Program-made: the position numbers and the translations under genes | Notes under the pieces: model-generated | The model's input: only the letters and a program-made list of their open reading frames with translations | Told to the model about the DNA's origin: nothing | Databases searched by the model: none | Part shown: piece after piece, positions 1-9,097 of the stretch | Layout of the letters: every line of letters begins with the position of its first letter | Numbering within the stretch: position 1 is the first letter of the stretch | From: Segatella copri | Lineage (GTDB): Bacteria > Bacteroidota > Bacteroidia > Bacteroidales > Bacteroidaceae | Assembly (NCBI RefSeq): GCF_026015625.1 | Contig: NZ_JAPDVG010000001.1 | Span: 2,745,001 to 2,809,000 of the forward strand | Length of the DNA stretch: 64,000 nt | Direction: 5' to 3'

Positions 1-407
1 TTGATCATACCAGGGATAACTGCCTTAGATACGATGAAAGGTGCAGTGAGGTCAATGTCAATAACCTGCTTGAAGTCATCTACAGACATCTCTGTCATAG
101 GAATACGCTTGATAATACCTGCGTTGTTTACCAAAATATCAATAACACCAAGTTCCTTCTCGATGTCAGCTACCATGTTTTTCACCTGTTCCTCATCTGT
201 TACATCACAGATATAACCCTTTGCCTCAATACCCTTTGCTTTGTAATCTGCAAGAGCCTGATCCATGTGGTGTTGGCTACGGCAATTGAAAGCAATCTTA
301 GCACCAGCTTTGGCATAAGCCTCAGCAATAGCGAAACCGATACCGTATGCGGCACCTGTTACGAGGGCAACCTTACCCTCCAATGAGAATAGTTTGTTAA
401 AGTCCAT
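1..407 (-). CDS. SDR-family dehydrogenase, gluconate 5-dehydrogenase-like (C-terminus outside window)
   Basis: Only the first ~135 residues are visible; the gene runs off the left edge. The protein starts MDFNKLFSLEGKVALVTGA at the ATG whose first base is 407. The Rossmann glycine motif TGAAYGIG and the NNAG motif of classical short-chain dehydrogenases are present. The stretch around GVIDILVNNAGIIKRIPM resembles Bacteroidetes gluconate 5-dehydrogenase/KduD enzymes, which reduce keto-sugar acids with NAD(P)H in hexuronate breakdown. The catalytic YxxxK lies outside the window, so the substrate is inferred. A minus-strand TAnnTTTG box (447-454) lies 40 bp upstream of the start, so it probably has its own promoter. 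Confidence 0.85.
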   Translation of the reverse strand, partial: MDFNKLFSLEGKVALVTGAAYGIGFAIAEAYAKAGAKIAFNCRSQHHMDQALADYKAKGIEAKGYICDVTDEEQVKNMVADIEKELGVIDILVNNAGIIKRIPMTEMSVDDFKQVIDIDLTAPFIVSKAVIPGMI

Positions 408-575
408 ACTTTTATTTTTTATAAATTGTTTGATTTGTTACGAGGGCAAAGATACAAAATAATTTTGAATATCACCCTAAATCAATACGAAAGATGCACC
501 CTTTTTACTTATTTTCTCATTTTATTGACTGCTTTTCCTAAGTTTGTCCCTTTTTACGATGTTTTATTCACACAC

Positions 576-1391
576 TTATCTTATCTGAACACCCAGTGTT
601 TCTTCTATTACTTGGATGACCTGTGGGATGGAATTCGTATCAAAATCACCCGTCAGACGCTTGCTCTCATCAGAAGCAGTATAGCTTGTGCCTGATAATT
701 TAGAAAGATCCTCCAATACTTCTGATAATGGAGTATTGTCGAAATGCAGGCGATGGGTAGCCCATGCCACATCATTGATATCATAATCTGCCAACAACTT
801 AGGCTGGGCAGCCCCTTTCAATAGACGTGCCCGTTTTCCTTTAATCAGGAAGACACCCTCTTCAGAGTTACGAGCTGTGAAAAGCACCTTTCCGCTGGTT
901 ACCATCACTTCGGGAGCATCCGTTCTTTCATCCACCATAAACTGGGTACCGAGCACCCTTACATGTCCATGTTCTCCCATCACATCGAAAGGATGCTGTT
1001 CATCATGCTTCACCTGATAATAGATACATCCCTTCATCTCCACCTTTCTGCAATCATTTTTTTGATAGGAAAGAGAAGAATGAGGCATCAACGATACCTT
1101 CGTTCCATCTGGCAAATGATACGCCACTACTTCTGATTCGGCAGAAAGCGTTACCGTCTTTGGCTGCAAAAGCGTATAGGCTCCTATGGTGAAAAGTACC
1201 AGAATAGATGCAGCCACAGCTATCCAGCGGATGCGACGCATGCGTAAAGATACAGTTGCAGCATGCGAAACCTCTTCATCAGCAATGCCAACCCGAGCCT
1301 TCACTTTCTGCAAAGCCTTCCGGGTATCCAGCTTGCCCGGCTGAAAATACTTCAGCACAAAATCCTGTTCATTCTTGTTGATCTTCATCAT
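576..1391 (-). CDS. FecR-family anti-sigma factor (FecR domain plus DUF4974)
   Basis: A 271-residue inner-membrane anti-sigma factor. It has an N-terminal cytoplasmic part, one membrane span (RWIAVAASILVLFTIGAYTL, about residues 73-92), a periplasmic FecR domain, and a C-terminal DUF4974 domain (from LHFDNTPLSEVLEDLSKLSG to the end). I chose the MMKINKNEQDF start at 1391, preceded by a GGAAGAAAGG purine run, over a 21-codon upstream extension. In the family it relays the ligand state of a TonB receptor to the cognate ECF sigma factor. Here it is the last gene of sigma, receptor, DUF4249, FecR; in most Bacteroidetes loci FecR directly follows the sigma gene. Cognacy with the 5518-6039 sigma factor is inferred from linkage. 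Confidence 0.9.
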   Translation of the reverse strand: MMKINKNEQDFVLKYFQPGKLDTRKALQKVKARVGIADEEVSHAATVSLRMRRIRWIAVAASILVLFTIGAYTLLQPKTVTLSAESEVVAYHLPDGTKVSLMPHSSLSYQKNDCRKVEMKGCIYYQVKHDEQHPFDVMGEHGHVRVLGTQFMVDERTDAPEVMVTSGKVLFTARNSEEGVFLIKGKRARLLKGAAQPKLLADYDINDVAWATHRLHFDNTPLSEVLEDLSKLSGTSYTASDESKRLTGDFDTNSIPQVIQVIEETLGVQIR

Positions 1392-1502
1392 AGAATCCCT
1401 TTCTTCCTTTAAAATTGTCCTGTAATCTGTGCCTTGCCGGCAATGGCAAAGCACAAGGTACCTAAAATGATAAAAAGACTTCTTTTCATACTCCTCACTT
1501 TT

Positions 1503-2720
1503 TTATTTGGTATATATTCCACCTTGATTATCCGATGGTGCCGATGGCAATGGGGCGATATATTTCGAAGCTTCACAGACATTAAATCCTGCCACTACAC
1601 CGAAACCACCTTTTACGTTCGAATAAGTAGGTGTCACCTGCATCAATCCAGCGTCCGCCCAACTATTGCTCTGCGCATCGTTAATGCTCTTCAAGAAGCG
1701 ATAGTACTCTGGAGTAACCTTGCAAAGTTGTACATTATAAGTAAAGCCAAACAAACGGTCCCAACCATCATACGTGTGCCAATAAGAATCATTACTGTTC
1801 ACTTCCAAATTCATCGTATAGGTCTGTCCATTTATCGTCCGGTCATTGAAGATATAAACATCATCAAAGTATTTGTATTCGTCAAAGCCGAAATCATTAT
1901 CCAACTCTGACTTCTTGTTAATCAATGGCTCACTGGTGGTCACCATCTCAGGCCAAACAATATTTGATGCCAAACTATCAAAACACCATTCATATTCATC
2001 CTCCCTACCCAAATAATTAAGGTAATCTTGGTAATTATTAGCATAAACATCATATTGCCATCTATTGCCTTCTTTGGGAACACCTTTCAAGTTTCCATAT
2101 TTCTGCTTGCGAGTTACCTTCACAGAATAATAATCCGTGGTTGAAGCAGGGTCACTAAAAGTCGCTTCCAACTTATCTACCGAGAAATAAACATCATGAT
2201 CCGACGATTTCTCTTTCAAATGGATGTCACCTATATTTACATCAACCTTCTCAGGAATGGAAGTCGAAGCAGAAACCTCGGAGAGACCATCTGCCGATAC
2301 CTGGACCTCAATCTTATCTCCAGCCTTCTGCTTTCCTACGGCATAATACTGTCCTATTAGGGTAGAAAGAGACCAACTATCGGAAACTTGAGAAAAGGAC
2401 TGCGCTTCCTTTATGTTTTCGATACGTTTCACCTCCTGTGGCATTCCATTTACCTTATATACGACACTTGCATCCACGGGCAAGCGTGATTGGGTATCTA
2501 TATCTCCTTTGAAAGAAGAAACGGGCAAGCTTTTCGTTACAACGATAAGTGTGGTATCTCCCTCCGTTGGAAAACAATAAAGTACCAATCGGGGAGTATC
2601 TTGCAGCTTCTTCACATCAAAATCATCTATGCAAGAAGAAAAGACCACGCTCATCAAAAAGAAGAACAGTCCCCATTTCCAACTTACATTGATTTTTATT
2701 CTTCTATGATTTGTATTCAT
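1503..2720 (-). CDS. DUF4249-family outer-membrane lipoprotein
   Basis: A 405-residue secreted lipoprotein. After MNTNHRRIKINVSWKWG comes a hydrophobic signal ending in a lipobox (SVVFSSC) followed by IDDFDVKK. The body (PRLVLYCFPTEGDTTLIVVTKS) is typical of DUF4249 proteins, which sit next to TonB-dependent receptors in Bacteroidetes and are presumed to act as surface partners, roughly as SusD does. The frame can be extended two codons to a TTG; the ATG at 2720 is preferred. It lies 22 bp after the receptor gene and 111 bp before fecR, consistent with one operon. The ligand is unknown and there is no SusD homologue nearby. Confidence 0.85.
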   Translation of the reverse strand: MNTNHRRIKINVSWKWGLFFFLMSVVFSSCIDDFDVKKLQDTPRLVLYCFPTEGDTTLIVVTKSLPVSSFKGDIDTQSRLPVDASVVYKVNGMPQEVKRIENIKEAQSFSQVSDSWSLSTLIGQYYAVGKQKAGDKIEVQVSADGLSEVSASTSIPEKVDVNIGDIHLKEKSSDHDVYFSVDKLEATFSDPASTTDYYSVKVTRKQKYGNLKGVPKEGNRWQYDVYANNYQDYLNYLGREDEYEWCFDSLASNIVWPEMVTTSEPLINKKSELDNDFGFDEYKYFDDVYIFNDRTINGQTYTMNLEVNSNDSYWHTYDGWDRLFGFTYNVQLCKVTPEYYRFLKSINDAQSNSWADAGLMQVTPTYSNVKGGFGVVAGFNVCEASKYIAPLPSAPSDNQGGIYTK

Positions 2721-2742
2721 ATCCAATGAGATTTCTTTTGTT

Positions 2743-5493
2743 TTAAAACTTGATAGTATAGCTAAATGAAGGTATTATTGGAATAAATCCCTTGTTTTTC
2801 GCCTCAAACTGCTGCGTACCCTCATTATAGTCCACCTTGACGTACATCGAGTTGAGATGGCAATAAGCATTATAGATGCTCAAATTCCAAATGCGCTCAT
2901 GTCCATGCTTGGTGACATGACGGAAATCGAATCCCAAGTCCAAGCGATGATAAGCTGGAAGCGTCAAATTATTGGGGATGGCATAGACATAAGAGGCGGA
3001 ATTCCACCAATTCCTGTAATACTTGCCTTCTTGATCTGGCAAGCTTGGCAATGCCGCCAACTGGGTTGGCACCGTGGCATGATTGCCCGTGTGATAGTTC
3101 CAGACCGCAAAGCAACTCACCTTCTTGTTGAACGCATACCGCAAGGACAGATTCAGCTTATGGCGGTTATCATACTTGTCGTAATACCAATCCTGATAGA
3201 AGTCATCATACTTTCGCTTGTTCCAAGAGAGCGTATAAGAACCACTCAAAGTCAGATGATTGGTGCGATAAGTGGCATCAGCCTCAACGCCATAGAAGAG
3301 CCCCTTGCCATCCATCACTTGCGAATCCCAATGCTCAGCAGGCGGCTCTATGCCTACCCAACTGCTGTATTGAAGCAGATGCTTGGACAACTTGTAATAC
3401 CCTTCGAGCGACAGAAGCCAATGGCGGTTGGGCTGGGCATAGATTCCTGCCGCAAACTGATAAGAACGCATTGGCTTCAGATTTCGGGTAGTCGGTACCC
3501 AATAATCCGTAGGCAAGGACAAGTAGCTGTTAGAGACCTTATGCACATACTGGGTCATCTGAGTAAAGGAAGCCTTCAGCGACACCTCATTGCTCAGTTG
3601 ATATTTCAGGGCAAAACGTGGGTCGATATTCAAGAAGTTCTTGTTACTGATATGAAAAAGGCCCATATTGAAGCCAACATTCATACTCCAGTTGCGGTTG
3701 ATATTGATTTCATCCTCTGCGTATACCGTCCACTCATGCGCCACATGACGATTACTACTATTCATTCGGATGGTATCAACTTGGGCTGATGCATTTCCCT
3801 CATATCCAGTATAATCCAATTGCATAGCTGTCTGGGGGCGAAAGAGATGCATCGTATAGTCGCTTCCAAAACGGAAATGATGACGAGGGTTCGGACGGTA
3901 ATCGAATGCCAGACGATAGCCCGCATCATAAATCGTTGAGGTATAACCATGCTCCAAGTGAGTGACAGAAGTGGCATTCTCTCCCGAAGGATTGATATAA
4001 CGATCATCATCAAAGGAATACAACTTGGAACGATTATGGGAATACACCGCTGTAATGTTTGAAAAGAGCTTCGGAGAGAACAGGTAGTTCCAGTTGAGTG
4101 CTACATTAAAGTTTCCCCAATCCAGCTGCGACTTCGTCAAGTCCTTGTCATAGCTTTGGTTGGGTTGATACCCATCTGCCTTACTTTGATCAAAATCATC
4201 CTTCACATCCCAGCTGTCTTTTCCGTGATAGAGACTCAAGTCTATCTTCGAACGGTCGTTGAAACGATGGGTTACCTTGGCATTCAGGTCCATGAAGTAA
4301 TAACCTATCGAGAGTTTATCGTCTGGATCAGAGAAAGCCTTGGTCAAGGGACGGGACAGCAAATCCATCCAGGAACGGCGCATACCTATATTATAAGAGG
4401 TCTTGCCTTTCCGGATAGGTCCCTCAAACTGCACACTGGCATCGAGCAGTCCGATGCGATAGGCACCATGAAACTGATTCATGTTTCCATCGGCAGTACG
4501 CACATCCACCACCGACGACAATCTTCCACCATATCGTGCAGGAAAGCCGCTCTTGTAGAAATCCACGTTCTTCACCACATCGGCATTGAAACTGGAGAAA
4601 AGCCCCAGCGCATGATTCGTATCATAAAGCGGAGTACCATCTATCAGATAAAGGTTCTCATCACCATTGCCGCCATGCACATAGAGTCCGCTTGCCAACT
4701 CCTGTCCTTCTGCCACTCCACTCACACGCTGCAGGGTCTTCACCACATCCGGCGAAGACATCAGGGCAAATTCAGTCTTGATATCCTTGTTCGAAAAGGA
4801 GCGCTTGCCGGTTTGCGTGGTCAGAAGCGGAGAGTTCAAGTCGCCATCTACCACCACCTCAGGCAGTTTACCATCAACACGGAGTGCCATATTATGATGC
4901 ATATCTTTCGAAAGATTCCATTTTTCCACCTTGTCGGCATAGCCCACATACGAAAAGCGAAGCTGGTGCTCGCCTTCAGGCAGAGTAAGCGAAAAGAAAC
5001 CATACTCATTGGTGGTTGTGCCGATGCCATCCGTCAGATCATAGATGGTGGCATTAATCAGCGATTCGCCACTCTCGTCACGGACGTATCCGCTGAGAGT
5101 GTGGCGACGCTGAACCTGCTGAACTTTGTGATTGATATTCGTGTAAGATGTTGATATTTGTTGTACGGGTTTTCGCTTCAATATCACATAGTTCGCATTG
5201 ATATTATATAGAATATGAGTTTTCTCGAAAAGCGCTTTCAGTGCCTTCTTCACCGGAAGATGCTGGATGTCTGGTCCATGATACTTGATGTTCAATTCCC
5301 CATCAAGCGATGAATCATAGACGAAGTTGATTTTCCTGATGCGGTGCAGCCAATCCATCTGCTGACGGATGGTGGTAGAAGTCTCAGTTTCCACCATCAT
5401 CTTCGGCGTACCTGCCAACGTTGGAGCTGGCAAGGCTAGAATTGAGAGCGCAAAAATTATCTCTTTACCTTTCATAACTGTACTTTTATTCAT
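2743..5493 (-). CDS. TonB-dependent receptor with STN signalling domain
   Basis: A ~916-residue outer-membrane receptor. In order: a signal peptide (MKGKEIIFALSILALPAPTLAG), an STN/secretin-type signalling domain (INFVYDSSLDGELNIKY to about ILYNINANYVILKR), a carboxypeptidase-D-regulatory-like fold (HTLSGYVRDESGESLINATI), a plug (VVKTLQRVSGVAEGQELASG; LYLIDGTPLYDTNHALGLFS), and a long beta-barrel ending in SFSYTIKF, with the terminal phenylalanine expected of barrel proteins. The STN domain shows it is a transducer that signals to FecR and an ECF sigma factor. I chose ATG at 5493; a TTG extension to 5514 almost touches the sigma stop. The substrate cannot be read from sequence. Confidence 0.92.
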   Translation of the reverse strand: MNKSTVMKGKEIIFALSILALPAPTLAGTPKMMVETETSTTIRQQMDWLHRIRKINFVYDSSLDGELNIKYHGPDIQHLPVKKALKALFEKTHILYNINANYVILKRKPVQQISTSYTNINHKVQQVQRRHTLSGYVRDESGESLINATIYDLTDGIGTTTNEYGFFSLTLPEGEHQLRFSYVGYADKVEKWNLSKDMHHNMALRVDGKLPEVVVDGDLNSPLLTTQTGKRSFSNKDIKTEFALMSSPDVVKTLQRVSGVAEGQELASGLYVHGGNGDENLYLIDGTPLYDTNHALGLFSSFNADVVKNVDFYKSGFPARYGGRLSSVVDVRTADGNMNQFHGAYRIGLLDASVQFEGPIRKGKTSYNIGMRRSWMDLLSRPLTKAFSDPDDKLSIGYYFMDLNAKVTHRFNDRSKIDLSLYHGKDSWDVKDDFDQSKADGYQPNQSYDKDLTKSQLDWGNFNVALNWNYLFSPKLFSNITAVYSHNRSKLYSFDDDRYINPSGENATSVTHLEHGYTSTIYDAGYRLAFDYRPNPRHHFRFGSDYTMHLFRPQTAMQLDYTGYEGNASAQVDTIRMNSSNRHVAHEWTVYAEDEININRNWSMNVGFNMGLFHISNKNFLNIDPRFALKYQLSNEVSLKASFTQMTQYVHKVSNSYLSLPTDYWVPTTRNLKPMRSYQFAAGIYAQPNRHWLLSLEGYYKLSKHLLQYSSWVGIEPPAEHWDSQVMDGKGLFYGVEADATYRTNHLTLSGSYTLSWNKRKYDDFYQDWYYDKYDNRHKLNLSLRYAFNKKVSCFAVWNYHTGNHATVPTQLAALPSLPDQEGKYYRNWWNSASYVYAIPNNLTLPAYHRLDLGFDFRHVTKHGHERIWNLSIYNAYCHLNSMYVKVDYNEGTQQFEAKNKGFIPIIPSFSYTIKF

Positions 5494-5517
5494 TCTTTTA
5501 TTGCTATAACGCAAGAA

Positions 5518-6039
5518 TTACAGAATACCCCCATGGATGAAAGGTAAAATATAGAAAAAATCTGCAAGAAAATCATCTTTCTTGCCTCGTAAGGTCTTTA
5601 AAGCCTTGGAAATCTGATGCTCCACGGTCTTTTCCGACAGGTTCAGTTCTTCAGCTATCTCCCGATAAGTCATTCCGTCACGCTTGCTCATCAGGAAGAT
5701 TTCCCTGCATCGTTCGGGTAATAGCTCGATAGCCGTCCACAGTTTTGCCTCCCGGAAAGAACTTTCCTGTGCCTGGTCATCAGAAATCACGCCACATAAA
5801 TCGGTAGGAGAAATCTCCGTATCTATCGGAGACTGGCAGCGCAACAGGTCGATACAGGCATTGCGCACAGAGATATATAAGAAAGCCTTGATGTTTTCCG
5901 GCATGATGTTCCTACTTATCAATTTCACAAAACAATCCTGCACCACGTCTTCAGCCTCATCGATATCATGCAGATAATGAGTGGCATAAAGACATAGCGG
6001 ACGATAATACTGCTGAAATATCAAGTCTATCTCTTGCAT
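5518..6039 (-). CDS. ECF-type RNA polymerase sigma-70 factor
   Basis: A 173-residue extracytoplasmic-function sigma factor. Region 2 is seen in FQQYYRPLCLYATHYLHDIDEAEDVVQDCF and region 4 in the helix-turn-helix LPERCREIFLMSKRDGMTYREIAEELNLSEKTVEHQISKAL (quoted in two parts: LPERCREIFLMSKRDGMTY and REIAEELNLSEKTVEHQIS). The length is normal for the Bacteroidetes ECF family. It is the first gene of the transducer operon, 24 bp upstream of the receptor ATG. By family knowledge it would be released by FecR when the receptor binds its ligand and would transcribe its own operon. No upstream consensus box was recognised. Confidence 0.92.
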   Translation of the reverse strand: MQEIDLIFQQYYRPLCLYATHYLHDIDEAEDVVQDCFVKLISRNIMPENIKAFLYISVRNACIDLLRCQSPIDTEISPTDLCGVISDDQAQESSFREAKLWTAIELLPERCREIFLMSKRDGMTYREIAEELNLSEKTVEHQISKALKTLRGKKDDFLADFFYILPFIHGGIL

Positions 6040-6075
6040 AAACTTTCTCTATCTAAACTAAACTCTTATATAACA

Positions 6076-6115
6076 AAATAACCCTCCAAATCCGCAAAGA
6101 CTTGAAGGGTTATTT
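6076..6115 (-). terminator. Hairpin terminator after tRNA-Gln
   Basis: AAATAACCCT (6076-6085) pairs with AGGGTTATTT (6106-6115). On the minus strand the stem is followed by a T-rich stretch (TTTTGTTATA). It sits directly 3' of the tRNA, so it most likely ends the tRNA transcript. Confidence 0.65.
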
Positions 6116-6123
6116 ATGACTTG

Positions 6124-6194
6124 TTGTCCCAGGCGGATTCGAACCACCACTGACAGAACCAAAAACTGTAGTGCTACCATTACACCATAGGACA
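6124..6194 (-). tRNA. tRNA-Gln (anticodon TTG)
   Basis: A 71-nt cloverleaf. The acceptor arm is TGTCCTA paired with TGGGACA, with discriminator A at 6124. The D arm reads GGTGTAATGGTAGC, the anticodon loop TTTTGGT gives anticodon TTG (decodes CAA), and the T loop is GGTTCGAATCC. The U1-A72 first pair is typical of tRNA-Gln. The 3' CCA is not encoded (the gene continues CAA). The anticodon stem has a T-T mismatch at its last pair. Confidence 0.95.
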
Positions 6195-6207
6195 AGCAAA
6201 TCGGCTA

Positions 6208-6239
6208 CAAAGGTAGTGGATTTTTTCTCCACTACCAAA
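6208..6239 (-). promoter_or_regulatory. Promoter of tRNA-Gln overlapping the tyrS terminator hairpin
   Basis: On the minus strand TTTG (6239-6236), a 20-nt spacer and TACCTTTG (6215-6208) match the Bacteroidetes consensus, ending 13 bp before the tRNA. A hairpin with arms at 6212-6220 and 6228-6236 (GGTAGTGGA / TCCACTACC) occupies the same bases and lies 24 bp after the tyrS stop codon. Confidence 0.7.
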
Positions 6240-6260
6240 TATTTTCAATACTTTTAACGA

Positions 6261-7562
6261 TTACTTAACAGTAATCAAGAAGTAGTTCTTCTTACCTTTC
6301 TGAACCAAAAGATACTTGCCGTCAATCAGGTCATCAGCAGTTACAACCTGATCGAAAGCAGCGAGCTTCTCCTTGTTGAGTGAAACGCCACCACCCTTAA
6401 CGAGCTTACGCATCTCGCTCTTACTTGGGAAGATCTGCATACCTTCCTGGTTGAAGAGGTCAACAGCTGTACCACCGAGCAAGTTCTTGTCGAGATCGTA
6501 GTGAGGTACATTGGCAAATACATCGTTCAATGTAGCCTCATCGAGCTGTGCCAGATTCTCCTTGGTTGCCTTACCGAAGAGGATGTTGCTGGCTGCGATA
6601 GCCATATCCAAATCCTCCTGAGAGTGAACCATTATGGTAACCTCCTCAGCCAGACGCTTCTGGAGTACACGGCGACCTGGATCCTGCTTGTGCTCCTCTA
6701 CGAGAGCATCGATAGTCTCCTTGTCAAGGTCAGTGAAGATCTTGATGTACTTCTCGGCATCATCATCGCTTACGTTCAACCAGAACTGGTAGAAAGCGTA
6801 AGGAGTAGTGCGATTACGGTCCAACCAGATGTTACCGCTCTCTGTCTTACCGAACTTCTTACCGTCTGCCTTGGTAATCAATGGGCAAGTAAGGCAGAAG
6901 CACTCTGCATCGTTACCCAATGTACGGTGAATCAGCTCAGTACCGGTAGTCATGTTACCCCACTGGTCGTTACCACCCAACTGGAGACGCACGCCATACT
7001 TCTCATACTGATAGAGGAAGTCGTAGCCCTGGAGCAACTGATAGGTGAACTCAGTGAAAGACAAGCCGTCGCGAGCCTCACCGTTCAAGCGCTTCTGCAC
7101 GCTATCCTTCGCCATCATGTAGTTTACAGTGATATGCTTACCAACCACACGAGCGAAATCGAGGAAGGTGAAGTCCTTCATCCAGTCGTAGTTGTTCACC
7201 AACTCCGCCTTGTTAGGCTCATTGCCATCGAAGTCGAGGAACTTAGATACCTGCTTCTTGATAGCTTCCTGGTTATGATAGAGAGTCTCTGAATCGAGAA
7301 GATTGCGCTCCTGGCTCTTGCCAGAAGGGTCGCCAATCATACCCGTGGCACCGCCGACGAGGAGATAAGGCTTATGGCCACAACGCTGCAAGTGGCGCAA
7401 CATCATGATACCACAAAGGTGACCGATGTGCAGAGAGTCTGCAGTAGGGTCGGTTCCGAGATAGGCAGACACCATGTGGGTGTTGAGATATTCCTCAGTA
7501 CCTGGCATTATCTGCGCCAGCATACCACGCCATTTCAATTCTTCAACAAAATTTTTTGCCAT
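6261..7562 (-). CDS. tyrS: Tyrosyl-tRNA synthetase
   Basis: A 433-residue class I aminoacyl-tRNA synthetase that charges tRNA-Tyr with tyrosine in the cytoplasm. The HIGH motif is at residues 45-48 ([10 protein letters not shown]) and the KMSKS-type loop is KFGKT at 236-240. [10 protein letters not shown] near residue 200 is the tyrosine/adenylate pocket. The C-terminus carries an S4-like RNA-binding domain ([20 protein letters not shown]). The length is normal for bacterial TyrS, and the ATG at 7562 aligns with the usual N-terminus ([17 protein letters not shown]). Confidence 0.98.
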   Translation of the reverse strand: MAKNFVEELKWRGMLAQIMPGTEEYLNTHMVSAYLGTDPTADSLHIGHLCGIMMLRHLQRCGHKPYLLVGGATGMIGDPSGKSQERNLLDSETLYHNQEAIKKQVSKFLDFDGNEPNKAELVNNYDWMKDFTFLDFARVVGKHITVNYMMAKDSVQKRLNGEARDGLSFTEFTYQLLQGYDFLYQYEKYGVRLQLGGNDQWGNMTTGTELIHRTLGNDAECFCLTCPLITKADGKKFGKTESGNIWLDRNRTTPYAFYQFWLNVSDDDAEKYIKIFTDLDKETIDALVEEHKQDPGRRVLQKRLAEEVTIMVHSQEDLDMAIAASNILFGKATKENLAQLDEATLNDVFANVPHYDLDKNLLGGTAVDLFNQEGMQIFPSKSEMRKLVKGGGVSLNKEKLAAFDQVVTADDLIDGKYLLVQKGKKNYFLITVK

Positions 7563-7625
7563 AGAATATGATTTTTTATTATATTATATAATATGTATAA
7601 GGGGTCCAACAATACAGTCGGAAAC

Positions 7626-7880
7626 TTACGGTACGGGATCATAACCCGAACCACCCCAAGGATTGCATCTTAAGATGCGCCAAACAGCCAAAGCCAGTCC
7701 CTTAAAGGGACCATGCTTCAGGATGGCTTGTCTCGCATACTCTGAGCAAGTGGGCTGAAAGCGACAAGAAGGTGGCGTATAAGGAGTAATACACTTCTGA
7801 TAAAACAATATCGGCAGTATAAGAATCCATACCAACACCTTTCTCATGCCATGTGCTATCATAAAGAGAATCTTCATCAT
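7626..7880 (-). CDS. yidD: Membrane protein insertion efficiency factor YidD
   Basis: An 84-residue protein with the full YidD signature: [20 protein letters not shown], then [10 protein letters not shown], then [17 protein letters not shown] at the C-terminus. The three cysteines are present. A short amphipathic or hydrophobic N-terminus ([14 protein letters not shown]) fits peripheral membrane attachment. In the family it assists YidC-dependent insertion. Its ATG overlaps the rnpA stop (ATGA), indicating translational coupling in the conserved rnpA-yidD order. Confidence 0.96.
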   Translation of the reverse strand: MMKILFMIAHGMRKVLVWILILPILFYQKCITPYTPPSCRFQPTCSEYARQAILKHGPFKGLALAVWRILRCNPWGGSGYDPVP

Positions 7881-8320
7881 AAACTGCTCTCTTTCATGAC
7901 TGTTTCAGATTGCATCTCCTTGATATTATCAACCAATCTATCCAAAAGTTTAGTCATTTTGGTTGAAACCAGCTTTGAAGGCTGCAATTGTTCTGTTTGC
8001 CAAACAAAAGCCACAAGCAATTGTTTTCCAACATAATTCTGCATACAAGTCTCCAGCTCTTGTTTTTGATAACGAAAAGCTTCACGTATCTGTCGCTTTA
8101 CCCGATTGCGCTTTACTGCGTGCTTAAAATAACGCTTTGATACACTGATAAGAACTTGAACAGAAGGTGCTTGCTCATCTTTCTTGTCAACAAGAAGAAA
8201 CACCATTCTCATAGGCCATGCCGTCATTGCTTTAGCACCACCTCCAAAGAGCTGTTCTATAAGTGTCAGTTTACATAGATGCTCTTTCTTTCCGAATGTT
8301 TTATTTCTGTCTGTTGACAT
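7877..8320 (-). CDS. rnpA: Ribonuclease P protein component
   Basis: A 147-residue basic protein with the RnpA core [20 protein letters not shown], the RNR motif that contacts the RNase P RNA and pre-tRNA leader. The C-terminus is somewhat longer than in E. coli RnpA, as is common in Bacteroidetes. It is followed by yidD with a 4-bp overlap and preceded by hemD with a 21-bp gap, so it is co-transcribed with hemD rather than with rpmH/dnaA as in Proteobacteria. Confidence 0.95.
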   Translation of the reverse strand: MSTDRNKTFGKKEHLCKLTLIEQLFGGGAKAMTAWPMRMVFLLVDKKDEQAPSVQVLISVSKRYFKHAVKRNRVKRQIREAFRYQKQELETCMQNYVGKQLLVAFVWQTEQLQPSKLVSTKMTKLLDRLVDNIKEMQSETVMKESSL

Positions 8321-8341
8321 ATCTATTCTATTAAATATTTC

Positions 8342-9091
8342 CTATTTATTATGACGTTTCAGATAATCTGCCAAGGCACCTGTCATAGATGGAAAAACTT
8401 TATTAGGAGCCTCCAGATCAAGGCGTAAGCCCTCATCTTCAACCGTTTTTGCTGTAGCAGGACCAAAAGCGCCAACAGCGATATTCCCTTGTTCAAAATT
8501 AGGGAAATTCTTCTTCAGAGCCTTTACACCTGTTGGGCTAAAGAAAAGCATCATATCATAATCGAAGTTCTTGATTTCCTCTTCTGAGAAATCATTGCTT
8601 ACAGTACGATACATTACACATTCTGTATGATTGAGTTTTTTCTCATCAAGCAAGTTGGCAATATCATCATTATGAACACTGCTTAATGGTACCAGATATT
8701 TCTCGGTTTTATGGCGAGCCATCTGTCCCATCAACCCATCAATTTTACCTGTATCACCAAAGAACACCTTACGCTTGCGATACTGAACATACTTTTGGAT
8801 GTAGAGAGCGATAGTCTCTATCACACAGAAATATTTCATATCTTCAGGAATTGTGATACGCATCTCCTTAGCTAATTTAAAGTAGTTGTCTACTGCATGA
8901 CGAGATGTAAATACGACTGCAGTATAGTCAAGCAAATTTATTTTCTGCTGACGGAATTCTTTAGAAGAGAGCCCCTCTACCTTAAAGAATGGACGGAACA
9001 CACATTCTACTCCATATTGAGCCTGGATATCGAAGTAAGGAGACTTCTCACTTGCAGGTTTTGGCTGAGAAACTAAAATTTTCTTTATCAT
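8342..9091 (-). CDS. hemD: Uroporphyrinogen-III synthase
   Basis: A 249-residue HemD-family enzyme that cyclises hydroxymethylbilane to uroporphyrinogen III in tetrapyrrole synthesis. The family is poorly conserved; the pattern seen is the N-terminal KKILVSQPKPASEKSPYFDI, TAVVFTSRHAVDNYF, and the C-terminal FFSPTGVKALKKNFPN and AVGAFGPATAKTVEDEGLRL, which together are characteristic. It lies 6 bp downstream of the DUF4271 gene and 21 bp upstream of rnpA, an arrangement consistent with a common transcript. Confidence 0.88.
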   Translation of the reverse strand: MIKKILVSQPKPASEKSPYFDIQAQYGVECVFRPFFKVEGLSSKEFRQQKINLLDYTAVVFTSRHAVDNYFKLAKEMRITIPEDMKYFCVIETIALYIQKYVQYRKRKVFFGDTGKIDGLMGQMARHKTEKYLVPLSSVHNDDIANLLDEKKLNHTECVMYRTVSNDFSEEEIKNFDYDMMLFFSPTGVKALKKNFPNFEQGNIAVGAFGPATAKTVEDEGLRLDLEAPNKVFPSMTGALADYLKRHNK

Positions 9092-9097
9092 TTTGTC

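Noticed and set aside
4156..5154. 332-codon frame opposite the TonB receptor
   Set aside because: Antisense shadow; the receptor frame carries STN, plug and barrel motifs throughout.
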